Assembly (NCBI RefSeq): GCF_000282195.1
Contig: NZ_AKJT01000003.1
Location: 1 to 35,363, forward strand
Direction of reading: 5' to 3'
DNA: 35,363 nt
Origin: Pseudomonas sp. GM18
Lineage (GTDB): Bacteria > Pseudomonadota > Gammaproteobacteria > Pseudomonadales > Pseudomonadaceae
In this document: positions 34,957 to 35,363 of the stretch, piece by piece
How the letters are laid out: each line of letters opens with the position of its first letter
How positions within the stretch are numbered: position 1 is the stretch's first letter
Translations under genes and position numbers: made by a program
Notes under the pieces: model-generated
Told to the model about the DNA's origin: nothing
Seen by the model: the letters and a program-made list of their open reading frames with translations, nothing else
The model's database searches: none

Positions 34957-35363
34957 TCACCGTTTGCTTTTGATGATGGTGCCCAGGCCTTGCAGATAGG
35001 CCACCAGCGCGTCCATTTCGGTTTTGCCCTTCACAGCATCCTTGGCGCCGGCGATGTCTTCGTCGGTGTAAGGGACGCCGAGCGTGCGCAAGACTTCCAT
35101 TTTCCTGGCGGTGTCTTTGCCGTCGAGCTTGTTTTCCACGAGGAACGGGTAGGCCGGCATTTTCGACTCGGGCACCACGTTGCGCGGGTTGTACAAGTGC
35201 GCACGCTGCCAGTCATCGGAGTAACGACCGCCGACACGGGCCAGGTCCGGACCGGTACGCTTGGAACCCCACAGGAACGGGTGGTCCCAGACGCTTTCAC
35301 CGGCGACCGAGTAGTGGCCGTAGCGTTCGGTTTCAGCACGAAACGGGCGGATCATCTGCGAGT
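34957..35363 (-). CDS. ccoO: Cytochrome cbb3 oxidase monohaem subunit CcoO (3' part)
   Basis: Membrane-anchored monohaem cytochrome c subunit of cbb3 oxidase. Only the C-terminal 134 or so residues are in the window; the frame runs off the right edge, so the Met at 35355 is internal ([20 protein letters not shown]). This is the stretch that follows the CxxCH haem site in the family; the haem site itself and the N-terminal membrane anchor are outside. Other conserved segments are [37 protein letters not shown] (with the probable axial Met) and the tail LVAYLQGLG. It lies directly upstream of ccoQ. Confidence 0.96.
   Translation of the reverse strand, partial: SQMIRPFRAETERYGHYSVAGESVWDHPFLWGSKRTGPDLARVGGRYSDDWQRAHLYNPRNVVPESKMPAYPFLVENKLDGKDTARKMEVLRTLGVPYTDEDIAGAKDAVKGKTEMDALVAYLQGLGTIIKSKR

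Overview
The window is chromosomal DNA from a Pseudomonas, most likely of the P. fluorescens group. The evidence is gene content and order (xdh/guaD, smc-zipA-ligA, dnaX-ybaB-recR, apt-anr-hemN-ccoS/I/H/G-ccoP/Q/O), close similarity of several products to known Pseudomonas proteins (Anr, ZipA, SMC), high GC, and dispersed REP-like hairpins between genes. I see no prophage, IS element, CRISPR array, tRNA or rRNA. Most of it is core genome; the accessory-looking part is one low-GC gene inside the cytochrome cbb3 region.

Region 1 (1-6742) is purine catabolism. Guanine deaminase (guaD, cut by the left edge), the xanthine dehydrogenase maturation factor xdhC and the two enzyme subunits xdhB and xdhA lie on the minus strand. 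They diverge from a GntR/FCD-type regulator on the plus strand. The shared 227-bp control region holds two copies of a TGAC-N6-GTCA site, a good candidate operator. The pathway converts guanine to xanthine to urate.

Region 2 (6745-15174) has smc (GTG start, 2 bp after the regulator), zipA and ligA: chromosome organisation, division and DNA ligation. A predicted zinc-ribbon metallopeptidase of unknown role follows.

Region 3 (15180-18964) carries the SRP RNA gene with its own promoter and terminator, a small XRE-type regulator, a PAS-GGDEF-EAL signalling protein and a periplasmic solute-binding-like protein. The signalling gene follows a short in-frame leader ORF closed by two stop codons, and its EAL domain lacks one conserved Asp.

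Region 4 (19089-23564) holds dnaX, ybaB and recR. A terminator and a strong sigma70-type promoter separate ybaB from recR. An acyl-CoA dehydrogenase follows.

Region 5 (23636-35363, mostly minus strand) is the low-oxygen respiration block: apt, anr (oxygen sensor), hemN (anaerobic haem synthesis), a TauE/SafE-family membrane protein, ccoS, ccoI, ccoH and ccoG (cbb3 oxidase assembly), then ccoP, ccoQ and the end of ccoO. A perfect Anr box, at class II spacing from a -10 element, precedes hemN, and a one-mismatch Anr box lies upstream of ccoG. A plus-strand gene for a secreted calcineurin-like phosphoesterase, with an AT-rich upstream region, sits between ccoG and ccoP.

Two families of dispersed inverted repeats punctuate the intergenic spaces: one with GATCGTTCCCACGC ends (three copies) and one with a GTAGCAGCTGCCGAAGGCTG core (three loci). 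No clearly new multi-gene system is visible. The best leads are the phosphoesterase, the leader ORF and degenerate EAL domain of the signalling gene, and the candidate operators.
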